Shown here: piece after piece, positions 60,960-64,000 of the stretch
How the letters are laid out: each line of letters opens with the position of its first letter
How positions within the stretch are numbered: position 1 is the stretch's first letter
Assembly: GCA_040752595.1 (NCBI GenBank)
Contig: JBFMGX010000014.1
Location: forward strand, 1 to 64,000
Reading direction: 5' to 3'
Origin: Candidatus Zixiibacteriota bacterium
Lineage (GTDB): Bacteria > Zixibacteria > MSB-5A5 > WJJR01
Length of the DNA stretch: 64,000 nt
Made by a program: the position numbers and the translations under genes
The notes under the pieces: generated by a model
What the model saw: the letters and a program-made list of their open reading frames with translations, nothing else
What the model was told of the DNA's origin: nothing
Databases searched by the model: none

Positions 60960-63851
60960 TCATTGGATCGGTGGACAGTTGGTCGGATAGGGATCACATT
61001 GACAGGGATTGCAGATCCGTGTCGCCGGATCATACCCTCGGAAGGCAACGTCCGCCATCCGAACCACATCCTGCACATTGCAGAAACCACTACAGTCCAA
61101 GTCGGTGCGCTGGGCTGGATTGCCGCTTCCACACAACGGGTCAAATGTCGGCGCTTTGCCCCGGAAGGCCACGTCGGTCGTCGCCACCACGTCTTGGACA
61201 TTCGTTATCGTGTCGCAGTACGGATCCCCCAAGCAGGGACAGTGACAGGCAACGGTGATCGTTCCTTTCGTGAACGACGGCACCCTGATCTGCGGCGTTT
61301 CGCAGGCGGCCCCACCCACGAATTGCAGATGATTCCCCGGTGCCACGCAGCCGGTGTCGATCTCGAACGTCCCCGGATTCATGGTCACGTCGAATGTGAG
61401 GATGAACGAGGCGTTGGCCGTCCCCGGCGGATCGGCACCGGCGGCCAGGACATCATTGGGAGGCTGGGCGAGGCTCGTATACGACCACAGGACGCCATCT
61501 GGGCTCACGAAATCCACAGTGGGTGCCGGAGTCTGATAGCTGTTCGCCGTCGGTCCGCTACACGATGTGCCGCTGGGCGTGGCATAGTATTGCTTGGCCC
61601 CTGATCCCTGGCCGACGGGACTGGCGCCCACGCGGTTGGCGGGTGGGACGCTGAGCACCAGTGAATTGGCGATGTAAGCGCCGCCTGTCACGGTGCGAAT
61701 ATCCAGAGGCAGCGTGATCGCCGAGATGTCGATGTCATTGGTGATGGCGATCCCCGCCTGCACGCTCGTGGCGCCCAGCCAGACAGTCTTGGATTCGACC
61801 ACCACAGCGCCACCGGGGTCCGTCTGCCACGCCAAACACGAGGCACAATCACACGAGTTGCAGAAGATCACATCCGGATCGTACTCCTTGAACGCGGCGC
61901 AGACCATCTTGATGACATCGAGGATGTTGGTGCCATCGTCGCAGTTGACGTTGGTCCGCTCCTTCGGGCAATTGGGATCGAAGACAGGAGTCTGCCCGCG
62001 GAAGGCGACGTTGACTGCCGCGTTGACATCAATGACCGTGACCTCTCCATCGCAATTGGGGTCGCCGTCGCAGGGGCAGTCGCAGATGGTGATGACACCT
62101 TTGGTGAACGCCGGGAGGAATGGCGGCGGGTCGCAGTCCGGTGTGCCCATGAACAGCAGGTGATTCCCTGGGGCGACGCAACAGGTGTCGATCTCGAATA
62201 CCCCGCCGCTCCCGTTCACGTCGAAGGTGAGCAGGAATGAGGCATTGGCGGTACCGGGCGGATCCGCGCCCACTGGCAGAATGCCGGCGGGTGGTGGACC
62301 CGTTACAAATCCGGACCACAAGACCGCATCGGGGCTGATGAAGTCAACCGGCCCCTCCGTCTGGTAACCGCTGGAGATCGGGCCGCTGCAGTTGCCGTCG
62401 GCGGTGGGGTAGTAGCGCTTGTCAATGCTCCCGGAAGCGATCGGACTTGAGCCGACTCGGTTGCCGGGGGGAACGGTCAGGGTAAGCGCGTTGGCAGTGA
62501 AAGCACCGCCGCTGACAGTGCGGAACTCCAGTGGCAGCACGATCCCGGTCAAGTCCATCTTGTTGGCCAGAGAAACCCCGACCTCCACGCCGACCTCGTT
62601 CTTCTGCACCATCTTCGATTCCACCACGACGGATCCGCCGGGAGTCACGGGCGGGCGCTGACATGACGGGCAGTCGCAGGAGTTGCAGAAGAGCTGAGCC
62701 GGCGAGTAACCATGGAAGGCGACACATTCGAACAGTCTCACGTCGAGAATGTTGGTCACGTCATCGCAGTTGACGTTCGTTCGCTCCTTCGGACAGTCGG
62801 GATCGAATACCGGAGCAGCACCGCGGAAGGCGACGTTGACCGCCTGCGTAAGATCGGTGACAGTCACGAAGCCGTCGCAATTGGGATCGCCGTCACAGGG
62901 ACAATCGCAGAGGGTGATGGTTCCCTTGGTGAATGTCGGCAGGCGAACCTCGGCATTACAGCCGTTCCCGGCCGTGAACATCAGGTGATTCCCCGGGGTG
63001 ACACAACAGGTGTCGATCTCAAACGTCCCGACGTTGGCGTTGGCATCGAAGGTGAGCAGGAAGCTGGCGTTGGCCGTCCCCGGCGGGTCGGCGCCCGCGG
63101 GCAGCATGTCTCCGGGTGGGACAGTCGAGCTGTACCCGGCCCACAGGATGCCGTCGGGGCTGACATAGTCCACAGCGCCCGCTCCCGTCGTGTACGTGTA
63201 TGAGATCGGCCCGCTGCAAGGCATACCACCGGGCATGGGATAGTACAGGCTTGTGACCGCGCCGGTGCCGACCGGGCTTGAGCCGACACGGTTGGCGGCC
63301 GGGACCGTGAAGGAGAGGTTGGCTGCAATGTAAGCGCCTCCAGTGACGGAGCGAAGCTCCAGCGGCATCACGATAGCCGAGATGTCGACGTCATTAGCAA
63401 TCGAGATGCCCACCTGAACCCCTGCTGTTGCGGGCGGAACTCTCTTGGATTCAACGGTGACCGAGCCACCGGTATCCGTGGGCGTGGGGATGCAGAACCA
63501 GCACGTGCAGGAATTGCAGAAGCACTGGTCGTGCGGGTCCCCGTGGAACAGATAGCCCACCATCTTCGTGACGTCGAGCACGTCGGTGACGCCGTCGCAG
63601 TTGAAGTTGGTTCTCTCCTTGGGGCAATCGGGATCGAACACAGGTGGCGAGCCCCGGAACGCGACGTCGACTGTATGCGCCAGATCCACGACGGTGACAA
63701 TGCCGCTGCAGTCTGGGTCGCCGTCGCAGGGGCAATTGCAGGTGGCGACTCCGGCCGTCGCCGGGGACGGCTCCGCCACCGGGATGGCAGCCCATGCCGC
63801 CGTAGAGGCCAGCAGAACTAAGACAACAGACAAACAGGCCGCGCGCTTCAT
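60960..63851 (-). CDS. Exported protein alternating four dockerin-like and three cohesin-like domains
   Basis: 963 aa with AAGGAGG upstream of ATG 63851. Signal peptide 1-22. Dockerin-like domains at about 38-120, 315-397, 590-672 and 869-955 each carry two EF-hand-type loops (for example GDPNCDGFVTVTDL and NVNCDDVTNILD) bracketed by Cys clusters (CPCDGDP at the start, CNSCxCxxC at the end). Between them lie three beta-rich domains of about 185 aa (127-310, 404-585, 679-865) with shared GGSVxVESK, ANRVGSSP, DPPGTANASFLLTFD and APGNHL motifs, resembling cohesins. The period is about 277 residues. It could be a surface scaffold or adhesin; binding partners are unknown. Confidence 0.85.
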   Translation of the reverse strand: MKRAACLSVVLVLLASTAAWAAIPVAEPSPATAGVATCNCPCDGDPDCSGIVTVVDLAHTVDVAFRGSPPVFDPDCPKERTNFNCDGVTDVLDVTKMVGYLFHGDPHDQCFCNSCTCWFCIPTPTDTGGSVTVESKRVPPATAGVQVGISIANDVDISAIVMPLELRSVTGGAYIAANLSFTVPAANRVGSSPVGTGAVTSLYYPMPGGMPCSGPISYTYTTGAGAVDYVSPDGILWAGYSSTVPPGDMLPAGADPPGTANASFLLTFDANANVGTFEIDTCCVTPGNHLMFTAGNGCNAEVRLPTFTKGTITLCDCPCDGDPNCDGFVTVTDLTQAVNVAFRGAAPVFDPDCPKERTNVNCDDVTNILDVRLFECVAFHGYSPAQLFCNSCDCPSCQRPPVTPGGSVVVESKMVQKNEVGVEVGVSLANKMDLTGIVLPLEFRTVSGGAFTANALTLTVPPGNRVGSSPIASGSIDKRYYPTADGNCSGPISSGYQTEGPVDFISPDAVLWSGFVTGPPPAGILPVGADPPGTANASFLLTFDVNGSGGVFEIDTCCVAPGNHLLFMGTPDCDPPPFLPAFTKGVITICDCPCDGDPNCDGEVTVIDVNAAVNVAFRGQTPVFDPNCPKERTNVNCDDGTNILDVIKMVCAAFKEYDPDVIFCNSCDCASCLAWQTDPGGAVVVESKTVWLGATSVQAGIAITNDIDISAITLPLDIRTVTGGAYIANSLVLSVPPANRVGASPVGQGSGAKQYYATPSGTSCSGPTANSYQTPAPTVDFVSPDGVLWSYTSLAQPPNDVLAAGADPPGTANASFILTFDVTMNPGTFEIDTGCVAPGNHLQFVGGAACETPQIRVPSFTKGTITVACHCPCLGDPYCDTITNVQDVVATTDVAFRGKAPTFDPLCGSGNPAQRTDLDCSGFCNVQDVVRMADVAFRGYDPATRICNPCQCDPYPTNCPPIQ

Positions 63852-63974
63852 ACCGTTCCTCCTTGCTCCGCGTCGCTGCGTGGAATCACAACGTTGCCAG
63901 ACCGCTCAACTCCTGTCTTTGTTGCGAGGGTACATACATAGAATCGGTTCCATAACCCAAGTGAATCGGTGTGC

Positions 63975-63994
63975 CACGGGTCTTCAGACCCGTG
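63975..63994. repeat. Family A-like palindrome at the window end
   Basis: CACGGGTCT and AGACCCGTG around TC, followed by CCCCTT, possibly the left end of another cluster cut by the window edge. Confidence 0.6.
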
Positions 63995-64000
63995 CCCCTT

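Overview
The window is high-GC DNA from a diderm bacterium. An outer membrane is implied by LptB, a Wzi-like beta-barrel protein and O-antigen type sugar genes. A subtilase ends in a NYPNPFN-type sorting tail, exported proteins carry cysteine-rich dockerin-like EF-hand repeats, and GC-rich palindromic repeats are scattered between genes. Together these suggest an uncultivated FCB-group lineage, Zixibacteria-like. That is an inference; no rRNA is present to prove it.

Layout. 1-3.1 kb: two polytopic envelope polysaccharide proteins (GT39-like, O-antigen ligase-like). 3.2-4.7 kb: two thioredoxin-fold proteins separated by a tandem palindromic repeat. 4.9-8.4 kb: a complete dTDP-L-rhamnose set in the order rmlA-rmlC-rmlB-rmlD, followed by a sugar nucleotidyltransferase and an SDR that lacks its catalytic Tyr. 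10.7-14.3 kb, minus strand: a MocA-like transferase and then, transcribed toward it, an unusual compact operon. It holds a stand-alone cyanophycin-synthetase N-domain-like protein, four proteins under 80 aa (two of them paralogous), and a GT-B-like glycosyltransferase. This is the best candidate for an undescribed system. 14.9-19.6 kb: a polytopic membrane protein and an ABC-2 exporter (one ATPase, two permeases). 19.9-25 kb: tRNA-Glu, a cysteine desulfurase-like enzyme, an exported M6 metalloprotease with a dockerin-like tail, and a saccharopine dehydrogenase-like enzyme. 25.6-28.5 kb: a large secreted subtilase. 28.7-42.9 kb: a long minus-strand block of mostly housekeeping genes: tauE-like, birA, nadC, tsaD, ybbR-like, lptB, a radical SAM gene, a sulfatase-fold membrane protein, rplY, prs, tRNA-Gln, spoVG, ispE and a wzi-like gene. 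43.3-46.7 kb: a HEAT-repeat protein and an HD-GYP protein that seem to share a related N-terminal domain. 46.8-54.6 kb: lepA, coaX, groES-groEL under a CIRCE operator, and a MacB-type ABC pair. 54.7-64 kb: a DUF4143-type ATPase, two tandem DUF3857/transglutaminase-like exported proteins (one without the catalytic Cys), and a 963-aa protein alternating dockerin-like and cohesin-like domains.

How the genes fit together. The first 10 kb serves surface polysaccharide precursor synthesis and polymerisation. The ABC-2 genes may export a related product. The subtilase, the M6 protease and the cohesin/dockerin-like protein form a set of cell-surface or secreted proteins. The minus-strand block combines translation, cofactor and envelope biogenesis genes. 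At least four families of intergenic palindromic repeats lie between operons, and in places inside them: between groES and groEL, against the tlpA-like gene start, and supplying the stop codon of the ABC ATPase.
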